Assembly (NCBI GenBank): GCA_024636495.1
Contig: JAGXGZ010000063.1
Coordinates: forward strand, 1-64,000
DNA: 64,000 nucleotides
Reading direction: 5' to 3'
From: Roseobacter sp.
Lineage (GTDB): Bacteria; Pseudomonadota; Alphaproteobacteria; Rhodobacterales; Rhodobacteraceae
The notes beneath the pieces were generated by a model. It was not told the origin of the DNA and made no database searches. It saw only the letters and a program-made list of their open reading frames with translations. The translations under genes were made by a program, and so were the position numbers. Position 1 is the stretch's first letter. Every line of letters starts with the position of its first letter. This document shows positions 28,467-37,270 of the stretch, one piece after another.

Positions 28467-30287
28467 ATGTTAAATTTGCCATTTCCCCTTCGTGACGCAA
28501 ACCCAAGTGCCGGAGAGTCCCCATTAGGGAAATTACCGGAATGGAATCTAGACGACCTTTACACGGCCGAAAATGCGCCGGAACTAAAGCGTGATCTGGA
28601 CTGGCTGGAAGACGCCTGCCGCAGCTTTGCATCCGATTACGAGGGCAATCTGGCCGATCTTGATGCCGCGGGTTTTCTGGAATGCGTGCTGCGCAATGAA
28701 AAGATCAACCAGATCGCCGGACGGATCATGTCTTATGCGGGTCTGCGTTACTATCAGTTGACCACGGATTCGGGACGGGCAAAGTTCATGTCCGATGCGC
28801 AGGAGAAAATCACCAACTTCACGACGCCGCTGGTGTTTTTCACACTGGAACTAAACCGTCTGGAAGATGATCATCTGGGCAAGCTGCTAGCGCAGAATGT
28901 TGATTTGGCCCGCTACAAGCCCGTGTTCGACCGCGTTCGCGCGATGAAGGACTACCAGCTTAGCGACGAGATGGAGAAATTCCTGCATGATCTGGGCGTG
29001 GTCGGCGACGCATGGGAACGTCTGTTCGACGAGACGATTGCGGGTCTGGAGTTCGAAATCGATGGCGATCAGCTGAATATCGAAGGCGTGCTGAACCTGC
29101 TCACAGATCCATCGCGCGACCTGCGCGAGGCCGCAGCACGCGAATTGGCGGATGTCTTTCAAAGCAATGTGAAAACCTTTGCCCGCATCCATAACACCCA
29201 AGCCAAGGAAAAAGAGGTCATCGACCGCTGGCGTGGCATGCCCACCCCGCAAACCGGTCGCCACCTGAGCAACGATGTGGAACCCGAGGTGGTCGAGGCG
29301 CTGCGCAATGCCGTAGTCAACGCCTACCCCAAACTGAGCCACCGTTATTACGAACTAAAGCGCAAATGGCTGGGGCTGGATGTGATGCAGGTTTGGGACC
29401 GCAATGCACCGCTGCCGATGGAAGATCCCAAGGTAATCGGCTGGGACCGAGCAGAGCGCATGGTGATGGACGCCTACAACGCCTTTGACCCGCGCATGGG
29501 CGAAATCGCTGCACCGTTCTTTAAGGACGGTTGGATCGATGCAGGCGTCAAACCCGGCAAAGCCCCCGGTGCTTTTGCGCATCCGACGGTGACGAATGTG
29601 CATCCTTACGTGATGCTCAACTATCTGGGAAAACCGCGTGACGTGATGACGCTGGCCCATGAATTAGGTCACGGCGTGCACCAGGTGCTTGCAGCGGGCC
29701 AAGGCGAAATGCTGTCTTCGACGCCGCTTACGTTGGCCGAAACCGCAAGTGTGTTTGGCGAGATGCTGACATTCCGCAAGATGCTGGACGGCGCCAAAAC
29801 CAAGTCAGAGCGGAAAATTCTGCTGGCTGGCAAAGTCGAGGATATGATCAACACAGTCGTCCGCCAGATCGCGTTCTACGATTTTGAATGCAAACTCCAC
29901 GAGGCCCGCCGTGGCGGAGAATTGACGCCCGACGACATCAACGCCCTGTGGATGAGCATCCAAGCCGAAAGCCTTGGGCCAGCGTTCGAGTTCATGGACG
30001 GTTACGAAACCTTCTGGACCTATATCCCCCATTTCATCCATTCGCCCTTCTACGTCTATGCCTACGCCTTTGGCGACGGGCTGGTAAACGCACTTTATGC
30101 CGTCTACGCCGAAGGCAAGCCGGGGTTCGAGGACAAGTATTTTGACATGCTCAAGGCCGGTGGATCGAAGCACCACAAAGAACTGCTTGCCCCTTTCGGC
30201 CTGGACGCGTCCGATCCGGCCTTCTGGGACAAAGGCTTGTCGATGATCTCGGGCTTTATCGACGAGTTGGAGGCGATGGAGGAATAG
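28467..30287 (+). CDS. pepF: Oligoendopeptidase F (M3 family)
   Basis: Cytosolic zinc metallopeptidase of 606 residues that cleaves short peptides. The HELGH zinc motif is at residues 398-402, with the downstream Glu in LAETASVFGEM. The C-terminal FYVYAYAFGDGLVNALY segment is typical of the PepF/M3 group. The start at 28467 has GAGG 6 bases upstream; the frame's earlier ATG at 28455 does not. Confidence 0.93.
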   Translation: MLNLPFPLRDANPSAGESPLGKLPEWNLDDLYTAENAPELKRDLDWLEDACRSFASDYEGNLADLDAAGFLECVLRNEKINQIAGRIMSYAGLRYYQLTTDSGRAKFMSDAQEKITNFTTPLVFFTLELNRLEDDHLGKLLAQNVDLARYKPVFDRVRAMKDYQLSDEMEKFLHDLGVVGDAWERLFDETIAGLEFEIDGDQLNIEGVLNLLTDPSRDLREAAARELADVFQSNVKTFARIHNTQAKEKEVIDRWRGMPTPQTGRHLSNDVEPEVVEALRNAVVNAYPKLSHRYYELKRKWLGLDVMQVWDRNAPLPMEDPKVIGWDRAERMVMDAYNAFDPRMGEIAAPFFKDGWIDAGVKPGKAPGAFAHPTVTNVHPYVMLNYLGKPRDVMTLAHELGHGVHQVLAAGQGEMLSSTPLTLAETASVFGEMLTFRKMLDGAKTKSERKILLAGKVEDMINTVVRQIAFYDFECKLHEARRGGELTPDDINALWMSIQAESLGPAFEFMDGYETFWTYIPHFIHSPFYVYAYAFGDGLVNALYAVYAEGKPGFEDKYFDMLKAGGSKHHKELLAPFGLDASDPAFWDKGLSMISGFIDELEAMEE

Positions 30288-31092
30288 CTGGGGGCGGTCT
30301 GCCAAGTCGACAAAGTGTGAATATGCTGCGGTTGTCACCACCGCCGCTTTCAGCAGTGTAGCAAAATAATCGTCTTTGAATGAGTATGCTGAATGTAGCC
30401 AAGGACGGCTTCGAGCCTCTCAATGCACACTTGGCTTAGTGACAACATTCATGGCCGAAAGCTCCCGATTGGCTTGCAAATACTCCGTGCGCCCGACGTC
30501 TTCGGCGTATTTGTATTGTTGATCCACAATCGATAAATCTGGGCCAAGTTGTTTTTTAGAAGCGACAGGAGGTGTTCGCCCCCTTCGTTGAAACGGTCGG
30601 AAAGGGACTGCTTCCACAAGCTGGGTTCAGGCTGGTATTTTGGATTTAGATTGCCAGAATGTTGGAAGTCCAAATCTTCGATGATGGCGTGCGCCTTGTT
30701 GGGTAAAGACAACATCGGCCTTCGGAGCACCCTGACTTCCAAGTCAAATATTGTAGCGTCGAGCGGACCAATGCCAAGCTGATCTCGTTTGTAATCGTCT
30801 CCCGGCCCACAAGCATCCACCTGCACCGTAGTCGAAAAAGGATCTAAGGGTGAATTTTACCATAAAATACGATTACTTAAATTCTGAGTGTCAGCACATT
30901 CCCAAGCCGTGGACATTAAGCATGCTCCAAGAACGCTTGTTTGTAGCACATCCGCAGCCCTGCTTACCTGAAGCTGTCAAAACTACGTTCAAAACCCCAG
31001 GCCATGTCGAGAGTTTTTGAGCGTCCCCGTGACAGCCGATATTCGCTGCGTCGCAGAATCCCGGCAAAACGGGATCGAAGCAGATAGTTAGT
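30288..31092. other. Gene-poor stretch after pepF
   Basis: About 0.8 kb without a confident gene, apart from the doubtful frameshifted frame at 30420-30826. A small ATCCCG / CGGGAT hairpin at 31058-31075 lies downstream of the zinc-finger gene and may help terminate it. Base use is more AT-rich than in the neighbours. Confidence 0.5.
30420..30826 (-). pseudogene. Possible frameshifted hypothetical gene
   Basis: Two overlapping minus-strand frames read plausibly as parts of one protein: 30449-30826 (GTG start) for the N-terminal part, and 30420-30617 for a C-terminal part with YKYAEDVGRTEYLQANREL. They could be joined at a run of six A on the coding strand (30552-30557). No family is recognised and the ribosome binding site is weak. 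It may be a decayed or sequencing-affected gene, or no gene at all. Confidence 0.3.
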
Positions 31093-31362
31093 TCACTTTA
31101 ATTGACTGTCCTTTGAGCCGCGCCGATTGATCCCGCCACGACGATCCGGGCCGGCATCGCGCTCGCGCACACAATCAATGCACAGTTTGACGCCCGGCAA
31201 GGCCAGACGCCGCGCCTCAGGGATGGGTTCTTCGCAGTCGGCGCAATGGGTCAGGCTTTCGCCTTGGGGCTGCTTGCGCGCGCGCAGGCGAGCCAGTTCA
31301 TCGCTGATAGAGGCCTCGATCTGTTCACTGACCGCCCCGTCTTTTGCCCATCCTCCGGCCAT
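31093..31362 (-). CDS. DksA/TraR-type C4 zinc finger protein
   Basis: Small protein of 89 residues. A helical N-terminus is followed by CADCEEPIPEARRLALPGV and a CIDC pair, the four-cysteine zinc finger of the DksA/TraR group, and a basic Arg-rich tail. Short members act on RNA polymerase in some cases; here this is inferred. An AAGAAGGG site precedes the start, and one base separates it from the upstream Gfo/Idh gene, so translation is likely coupled. Confidence 0.85.
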   Translation of the reverse strand: MAGGWAKDGAVSEQIEASISDELARLRARKQPQGESLTHCADCEEPIPEARRLALPGVKLCIDCVRERDAGPDRRGGINRRGSKDSQLK

Positions 31363-31363
31363 T

Positions 31364-32335
31364 TCAACCCTTCTTTCCAGCCTCATATGCCATATCGATC
31401 ATCCCTTGTGTGCCTTTGCTAAATTCCAGCGGGCACGGATAGGTGTCGCCTTGCGTGACCGTTCGGCCAAAGGCTTCAACCTGTTCAACATAATGATTTG
31501 TGCCGGGGAAACGTTCCGTCACGACGATGTTCTTTTCAGTCTCCAGATGCAATTCCGCTTGCGAATGGACGGTCGGGTTGAAGGGACAGCTTAGGCGCAG
31601 CACGCCTTTTTCACCGTGAACGACAATTTCCTGACGTGGGAACATGCGCATTGAAACGGTCGCAGAATAATCGAATCCGTCAAATTGTGCCGCCACCTGC
31701 GCAAAAACATCAACGCCGTTTTCATGGTCGATCTTGGCGTAGGGAATCGCCAATGGCTCCTGCCCGGTCAGAAACCGCACCGATCCGAACGTGTAAATTC
31801 CGATATCCGGCAATCCCCCGCCCCCGGCTGCGGGTTTGTTGCGGATATTATCGGTATCGTCGTTAAAAAACGAAAACGTCGCCCCGACATGACGGATGCG
31901 GCCAAGAACGCCATCGCCGATGATCTGCCGCGCGCGCACCATCTGAGGATGGTGAACGATCATGAACGCTTCGGCGGCAAGCAGGCCGGATGCATCCCGC
32001 GCAGCAATAAGCGCATCGAATTCCGACGCCTGCAGGGTCATCGGTTTCTCGCACAAGACATGCTTGCCCGCAGCAAGCGCCTTAAGCGTCCATTCCACAT
32101 GCAGATGATTGGGCAGCGGGATATAGACGGCATCAATTGCAGGATCAGCCAACAGCGCATCATAGTCGTCATGGACCCGAAGGTCGGGGGCAAACTCCCT
32201 GAAATCTTGCGCTTTTTCGACGCTTGACGTTGCCAACGCATCCAGCCGCGCGCCCCGCGCTGCATGGATTGCGGGCCCCATCTGTTCACGGGCAAATTTT
32301 GCCGCCCCCAAGATACCCCATCTTAAAACTGTCAT
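31364..32335 (-). CDS. Gfo/Idh/MocA family oxidoreductase
   Basis: NAD(P)-dependent dehydrogenase of 323 residues. The N-terminal Rossmann fold carries WGILGAAKFA, and the family EKP motif is intact (VLCEKPMTL, with the Lys used in catalysis). The C-terminal domain has the usual open beta-sheet sequence with GGGGLPDIGIYTF. The substrate, probably a sugar or cyclitol, is not evident. It is followed immediately by the zinc-finger gene. Confidence 0.9.
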   Translation of the reverse strand: MTVLRWGILGAAKFAREQMGPAIHAARGARLDALATSSVEKAQDFREFAPDLRVHDDYDALLADPAIDAVYIPLPNHLHVEWTLKALAAGKHVLCEKPMTLQASEFDALIAARDASGLLAAEAFMIVHHPQMVRARQIIGDGVLGRIRHVGATFSFFNDDTDNIRNKPAAGGGGLPDIGIYTFGSVRFLTGQEPLAIPYAKIDHENGVDVFAQVAAQFDGFDYSATVSMRMFPRQEIVVHGEKGVLRLSCPFNPTVHSQAELHLETEKNIVVTERFPGTNHYVEQVEAFGRTVTQGDTYPCPLEFSKGTQGMIDMAYEAGKKG

Positions 32336-32396
32336 GACTGCCCTCCTGTTTCATAGCAGCTTAGGCAAAATCATCGGACAAGACGAGTGTCAGAAA

Positions 32397-32431
32397 CAAA
32401 AATCCCCGCAAAAGCCCAAGCTTTGCGGGGA
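32397..32431 (-). terminator. rpoH terminator
   Basis: ATCCCCGCAAA and its complement with a short loop, followed on the minus strand by a run of T. It lies about 27 bases past the rpoH stop. Confidence 0.85.
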
Positions 32432-32457
32432 TGAACACTTGGCTGTCGATCTGGGGG

Positions 32458-33354
32458 TCAGGCCGACGCCAACATGCCCTTTTCACGTGCCAATTCGCGC
32501 ATGCGCTGTTGCAGCTTTTCAAAGGCGCGCACTTCGATCTGGCGAATGCGTTCGCGGCTGACATCATATTGGGCGCTAAGGTCTTCCAGCGTTATGGTCT
32601 GATCCGACAGACGGCGCTGCGTTAAAATGTCCTTCTCGCGGTCATTCAACACATCCAGCGCGTCGGCCAACATCTCGCGGCGGGTTTCAAGTTCGTCGCG
32701 TTCGGCATAATCGCCCGCCTGATCTGCATCTTCGTCTTCCAGCCAGTCCTGCCATTGCATCGTGCCCTCGCCCTCGGACCCGACAGTCGCATTCAGCGAG
32801 GCGTCGCCGCCCGACATCCGACGGTTCATCGAGATCACTTCGGTTTCGGTCACGCCAAGATCGGTCGCAATACGGGTTACGTTTTCGGGGCGCATATCGC
32901 CCTCCTCCAACGCGCCGATGCGGTTTTTGGCTTTGCGCAGATTGAAGAACAGCTTTTTCTGACCCGAGGTCGTGCCGAGCTTCACAAGGCTCCACGACCG
33001 AAGGATATATTCCTGGATCGACGCCCTGATCCACCACATGGCATAGGTCGCAAGACGAAAGCCTTTCTCGGGATCAAACCGCTTCACGGCCTGCATAAGA
33101 CCCACATTCGCTTCCGATATCACCTCGGCCTGCGGCAGGCCGTAGCCGCGATACCCCATCGCGATCTTCGCGGCCAAGCGCAGGTGTGACGTCACCATCC
33201 GGTGCGCGGCTTTGGTGTCCTGCTCCTCGACCCAGCGTTTGGCAAGCATGTATTCTTCTTCGGGTTCCAGCAGCGGAAATTTACGGATTTCCTGCATATA
33301 TCGGTTCAGACCACCTTCTGGGGTTGGTGCTGGCAGATTTGCATAATTGGCCAT
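32458..33354 (-). CDS. rpoH: RNA polymerase heat-shock sigma factor RpoH
   Basis: Alternative sigma factor (sigma-32 type) of 298 residues directing transcription of stress genes. Region 2 shows AHRMVTSHLRLAAKIA and a RpoH-box-like area with the GFRLATYAMWWIRASIQEYILRSWSLVK segment. Region 4 ends with [20 protein letters not shown]. Roseobacters usually have two RpoH proteins; which one this is cannot be told here. The frame remains open to 33510, but MANYANLPAP is the family start. The leader contains a GCCCA/TGGGC hairpin about 30 bases before the start. Confidence 0.92.
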   Translation of the reverse strand: MANYANLPAPTPEGGLNRYMQEIRKFPLLEPEEEYMLAKRWVEEQDTKAAHRMVTSHLRLAAKIAMGYRGYGLPQAEVISEANVGLMQAVKRFDPEKGFRLATYAMWWIRASIQEYILRSWSLVKLGTTSGQKKLFFNLRKAKNRIGALEEGDMRPENVTRIATDLGVTETEVISMNRRMSGGDASLNATVGSEGEGTMQWQDWLEDEDADQAGDYAERDELETRREMLADALDVLNDREKDILTQRRLSDQTITLEDLSAQYDVSRERIRQIEVRAFEKLQQRMRELAREKGMLASA

Positions 33355-33552
33355 CTTCTTGTCCCTTTCCCTAGTTTTAGGGGCCCATGTTATTGGGCTT
33401 AACATAGATATGGAGAGCGCTAACATCAAATTCAAGAGCTGCGGTAACGCTATTGACGTTAATATGGACCTAATCAGTCTGAATAAAAAGCGTTCGCAGC
33501 GCAAGCTCACGGGGTCGTGCTGACAGCAATCAATCAGCGCGCTCAGCAGGGG

Positions 33553-34587
33553 TTAAGCTTGTGCCAACCCTACCAGTTCCAACAAATCCGTCATGTCACG
33601 CGGCAAGGGCGCTTCAAACCGAACCATTTCACCGGTCACTGGATGCTCGAACCCCAAAACAGCGGCATGGAGCGCTTGGCGGGGAAAGGCACGCACGGCG
33701 TCGGACGCAATTTCAGGCAGGGCCGTTTTGGGGAGTTTCCGCTTGCCACCATAGGTCGGATCACCGACCAGCGAGTGACCCGCATGGGCCATATGCACAC
33801 GAATCTGATGCGTGCGTCCGGTTTCAAGCCAGCATTCCATCAAAGCCAAAACAGGTGGCATGCCAAAGCGGCTGACGGTGCGCGCGCGGGTGACGGCATG
33901 ACGGCCGCCTTGAAAAAGCACAGCCTGACGTTGGCGGTCGGTGCGGTGGCGGGCAAGCTGCGTCGTCATTTTCAGGATATTGCCGGGCTCAAAGCTCGCG
34001 CCCTTGATGCCGCGCAATCGCGGGTCATTAGCGTCTGGCACGCCGTAGACCAGTGCCTGATAATACCGCTCGACCGTGTGCTTTTCGAATTGCTTGGCCA
34101 GCCCGTGATGGGCCGCATCTGATTTCGCAACAACCAAAAGCCCCGATGTGTCTTTGTCAATCCTGTGCACGATGCCCGGACGTTTCATGCCCCCCACCCC
34201 GGACAGATCATCGCCGCAATGGGCCAAAAGTGCATTGACAAGTGTGCCAGACGGGCTGCCCGGGGCAGGATGCACTACCATGCCTGCGGGTTTGTTGATC
34301 ACGATCAGATCAGCGTCTTCGAAAACCACCTGAAGCGGAATCGATTCTGCGCCGATGTGGCTTTCTTCGGCTTCATCAACTTCGACGGTAATTTCTTGGC
34401 CTTCCATCACCCGCGCGCGCGGGTCTGTGACGACAAAGCCATCGACTTGCACGCCTCCTTCGGCGATCAGCCGTCCCAAACGGGTACGTGACAGGTTCGC
34501 ATCCTCTGGCACATCGCGGGCAAGCGCCTTATCAAGACGCGGCGGCGGTGTGTCCGCGATGACAAAGCTGATACGGCGGTGCGACAT
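33553..34587 (-). CDS. rluD: Ribosomal large subunit pseudouridine synthase D
   Basis: Modifies uridines of 23S rRNA helix 69. It has 344 residues with an N-terminal S4 domain (LSRTRLGRLIAEGGVQVDG), then the catalytic domain with Asp144 in HRIDKDTSGLL, the INKPAGMVVHP start motif and the ETGRTHQIRVHMAHAGHSLVGDPTYG end motif. The true start is placed at 34587, where the codon interlocks with the divergent gene's ATG in a shared CATG; the longer upstream frame is not coding. Confidence 0.94.
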   Translation of the reverse strand: MSHRRISFVIADTPPPRLDKALARDVPEDANLSRTRLGRLIAEGGVQVDGFVVTDPRARVMEGQEITVEVDEAEESHIGAESIPLQVVFEDADLIVINKPAGMVVHPAPGSPSGTLVNALLAHCGDDLSGVGGMKRPGIVHRIDKDTSGLLVVAKSDAAHHGLAKQFEKHTVERYYQALVYGVPDANDPRLRGIKGASFEPGNILKMTTQLARHRTDRQRQAVLFQGGRHAVTRARTVSRFGMPPVLALMECWLETGRTHQIRVHMAHAGHSLVGDPTYGGKRKLPKTALPEIASDAVRAFPRQALHAAVLGFEHPVTGEMVRFEAPLPRDMTDLLELVGLAQA

Positions 34588-34870
34588 GACTGATCCTTCC
34601 GAGCCCCCAAACATCAAGTTCCTGCGGAGGCTGGTGACGGTTCTAACCGCCACAATGATTTTCGGCCTTCTAGTCGTGATTGGCCTGCTTGTCATCCGCT
34701 TCTCGGGCAAAGCGCCGGATTTGCCTGATGTGATCACGTTGCCAGATGGCGAAACGGCTGTGGCTTTCACGCAAGGGGCTGACTGGTATGCGATTGTGAC
34801 ACAAGCGAACCAGATATTGATCTTTGACCGCACAACAGGCGCTTTGCGCCAGACTGTCGAGATTGAATAA
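34586..34870 (+). CDS. Small single-pass membrane protein (DUF6476-like)
   Basis: A 94-residue protein with a short polar N-terminus, the KFLRRLVTVLTA motif, one membrane helix (about residues 14-38) and a C-terminal beta-rich domain with LPDGETAVAFTQGADWYAIVTQ that likely faces the periplasm. It resembles a small Rhodobacterales family that I recall as DUF6476; the function is unknown. Its start overlaps that of rluD on the opposite strand by two bases, so the two genes share one divergent initiation region and each leader lies in the other's coding sequence. Confidence 0.75.
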   Translation: MTDPSEPPNIKFLRRLVTVLTATMIFGLLVVIGLLVIRFSGKAPDLPDVITLPDGETAVAFTQGADWYAIVTQANQILIFDRTTGALRQTVEIE

Positions 34871-34894
34871 CGGCGATATTTAATAAAAGGGAAG

Positions 34895-34971
34895 TGGTAC
34901 CACCTCCTGGTCTCGAACCAGGGACCTCCTGATCCACAATCAGGCGCTCTAACCAACTGAGCTAAGGCGGC
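34895..34971 (-). tRNA. tRNA-His (GTG anticodon)
   Basis: A full cloverleaf can be drawn: 7-bp acceptor arm with G1-U72 and one more G-U pair, D arm GCTC/GAGC, anticodon stem CCTGA/TCAGG with anticodon GTG, T arm CCTGG/CCAGG with TTCGAGA loop, A73 and an encoded CCA. The base before G1 is T, so no G-1 is encoded. A73 with U72 and no G-1 is the pattern known for alphaproteobacterial tRNA-His. Confidence 0.96.
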
Positions 34972-35118
34972 ACTTGCGCCGATTTAACGTCCAACTAAAA
35001 AGATTGCAATAGCTTAAGAACAAGGAATGTGAATTCGACCTTGCAGACGCGCGCTTGGTCAAACTTGCGTTTTATCTGTGCCCGCGCTACGGCTGACGTC
35101 ATCATTCCGGAGGGTCCT

Positions 35119-35328
35119 ATGGGTATCGACACTGAACGCGACATTGAAGCAAATCTGCAAATCGGGCCGACCGATGCAGGCATGGTTCGGCTCTTTATCG
35201 AAGCCGAAGGCGGCATCGAGATTCCGATGGATTTCACACCAGACGAAGCTGTCGAGATTGCAGAAGAGATTATGGCGGCGGCCCACCGCGCAGGCAAGGC
35301 CAGCAAGGGCAGCAAGCCGAAGCGCTAG
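35119..35328 (+). CDS. Small conserved acidic protein (DUF6324-like)
   Basis: A 69-residue soluble protein beginning MGIDTERDIEANLQIGP, with an acidic middle (DEAVEIAEEIMAAAHRA helix) and a basic tail. I recall a Rhodobacterales family of unknown function with this start, labelled DUF6324. A strong GGAGGG site lies 6 bases upstream, which decides the start. It stands alone between tRNA-His and a palindromic repeat. Confidence 0.75.
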   Translation: MGIDTERDIEANLQIGPTDAGMVRLFIEAEGGIEIPMDFTPDEAVEIAEEIMAAAHRAGKASKGSKPKR

Positions 35329-35343
35329 TTTATCGCCGGTCTA

Positions 35344-35400
35344 GGGGGCCAGCCCCCACCGCGCCAAGGCGCGGCCCCCCGGGATTTAAGTCCATTTGGA
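35344..35400 (+). repeat. Extragenic palindromic repeat, copy 2
   Basis: GGGGGCCAGCCCCC, a GCGCC/GGCGC hairpin, then CCCCCCGGGATTTAAGTCCATTTGGAA. The end is nearly the same as in the copy at 46501. Confidence 0.75.
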
Positions 35401-35408
35401 ATACGAAG

Positions 35409-35867
35409 TCAGGTTTCGGGGCTTAAGGCATGTGGATCCCTGAGGGAGTGTAGCCTGCGCGCGGCATGGGTTGCAAAGCGATGGGTCATGGCCTTGCGAC
35501 GCGCGGGGGCAAGACGGCTTTCCGCGCCCATGCGCAAAACCTCTGCCCCGTAGCCGTCTGCGATGATAAGGCCAGACCCCTCGGGCAGCAAATCCACGTC
35601 AAAATCCGAATCTACGGCCCAGAAAAAGCGGTCCGACCATTCGAGGTAACCATGCCATTTGCTGTCGGACATAAAGTCAGCGCGACTTGATTTACATTCG
35701 ACGATCCAGATGTCGCCTTTTGGCCCCAAAGCCATCACATCCACCCGCAAACCACGCGCAGGCACCAATTCTTCGACGCAAGCAAATCCAAGTGCAGCCA
35801 GATGCCGCGCAACGCCGCGCGCGAGAATTTGCCCCGGAAGCATTGGTCTAGGATCATCACAAATCAT
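35409..35867 (-). CDS. mmcB: MmcB family DNA repair protein
   Basis: PDDEXK-like nuclease-fold protein of 152 residues. The putative active-site strand VDVMALGPKGDIWIVECKSS (Asp then E-x-K) and the following SRADFMSDSKWHGYLEW segment fit the MmcB family, linked in Caulobacter to repair with ImuABC. Start is taken at MICDDPRP; another ATG (MLPGQ) follows six codons later. A separate transcript, convergent with nothing close. Confidence 0.8.
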   Translation of the reverse strand: MICDDPRPMLPGQILARGVARHLAALGFACVEELVPARGLRVDVMALGPKGDIWIVECKSSRADFMSDSKWHGYLEWSDRFFWAVDSDFDVDLLPEGSGLIIADGYGAEVLRMGAESRLAPARRKAMTHRFATHAARRLHSLRDPHALSPET

Positions 35868-35974
35868 ACGACCCGTTATGAACAATAGGTGAACATGAGG
35901 CAAGCACTGACCTGCGCCTTGGTATTCGCACCCCTCCATCCTATCTATTGGGCGACAGGATCAGGGAAAAGCCG

Positions 35975-37270
35975 ATGCAAGATCGAACCGAAACACAAAA
36001 CGCGCAGCAACGCGGCGTGCGGTATGCACGCGAGCTTGAAGGCCATTTAAGCTGGCTTGATACATTTTCGGGCACCGCTTTGGGTGTGCTGGCGGTTGCA
36101 TCGGGGATCTACACCTATCTTGGGGTGTCTTCTTTGCTGGATGACAACGGGGCAATGTCGGCCTTTGCTGCAATTGCCTATTCCATCGCAGTCTCTGTCG
36201 GTATCTTTGTGTTTTGGTCCTATATGTTGCGGCTGTTCCCAGCCGTGCGCGGCGCGCGGGCGCGCACAGGGCTTCTGGGGGCAATGGGGCTTGGATCGCT
36301 GGCCATTATCGCAATGTCGAGCTGGCTGAACGCCGCTGCCCTTGCCGGATCTGCGGCGGTCGAGCAACATCTTGCGGTGACCGTACAGGATTATCAGGGA
36401 TCTTTGGAACGCGCGCATGAAATTGCTCTGTCTGCGCAAGGGCTTGAGCGCGATGTGGCCCGTGTACGCCAAAGCTTTGAGGATCTGAGCGAGCAGGAAG
36501 CGGGAGGCGAATTGTCAGGGCTTGCCGGGCGCGGTGCTGTTTTTCGCGTCTTGCGGCAAAAATCGTCCGAGCTTGCCGGCCTCGAGACGCAGATCGCTTC
36601 GCAGTCGCCTTTGGTCGAAGCCGCGTTTGTCGAGGGCAACCAACTGTTGAGCCGGATGCGCGCCCTCACGGTCGAACCCGGTCCCGTGGAAGCCCGGTCG
36701 GTCGAGTTTTCCGAGCAGGCCGTGCGCCTTGCGGGGTTGATCACGCAGCTTCGTCAGCTTTCCGTCGCGTCACTGGTAGAGCGTGCAGCGCAAGATCTGT
36801 CAGCCTCTGTCGTGCTGCCTGAGCTTGACGGAAGCACTGAACAGTCACGGGGCAATCAGGCCTCAACCATTACATCGGTGCTTGAAGTGCTGGCGCAGCG
36901 CGCCGCGACACTGGAACGCGCCGCGCAGGCGGTTCTGATGATGCCGCCGCCAACCGATACGACCTATACGCCAATTTCCAGCGCCGATGCCGTGATCAAA
37001 TATGCGCGCAATTTTGTGCCCTCTTGGGCGGGTGCGATTGCAATTGACCTGTTGCCTGCCGTGTTGGTTTTCATTCTTGCGATCACCCAAGGGGCGATCC
37101 GCGAAGGGCGTGAAGGCACCTCGATCGAGGAAACGCTGACGCTGGCGGAATTGCGTGCGGCAGTGAACGCGATGCGAGACGTCGATGCCTCCATGAAGGG
37201 GACGGGGGCTGACAGCGCCTCGCAAAGCGCCGAATCCGCGCCCCGCATCACACCACTAAAATCCACATGA
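35975..37270 (+). CDS. Membrane protein with long periplasmic or cytosolic coiled coil
   Basis: A 431-residue protein of unknown function. Three membrane helices lie near the N-terminus (about 25-45, 55-80, 90-120). A long Glu/Gln/Leu-rich region with a coiled-coil look follows (about 135-330), then a fourth helix (about 355-375, AIAIDLLPAVLVFILAI) and a short polar tail. The ATG at 35975 has AGGGAA upstream; an upstream TTG is less likely. It overlaps the following ClpP-fold gene by four bases, so the two are expected to work together. Confidence 0.75.
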   Translation: MQDRTETQNAQQRGVRYARELEGHLSWLDTFSGTALGVLAVASGIYTYLGVSSLLDDNGAMSAFAAIAYSIAVSVGIFVFWSYMLRLFPAVRGARARTGLLGAMGLGSLAIIAMSSWLNAAALAGSAAVEQHLAVTVQDYQGSLERAHEIALSAQGLERDVARVRQSFEDLSEQEAGGELSGLAGRGAVFRVLRQKSSELAGLETQIASQSPLVEAAFVEGNQLLSRMRALTVEPGPVEARSVEFSEQAVRLAGLITQLRQLSVASLVERAAQDLSASVVLPELDGSTEQSRGNQASTITSVLEVLAQRAATLERAAQAVLMMPPPTDTTYTPISSADAVIKYARNFVPSWAGAIAIDLLPAVLVFILAITQGAIREGREGTSIEETLTLAELRAAVNAMRDVDASMKGTGADSASQSAESAPRITPLKST

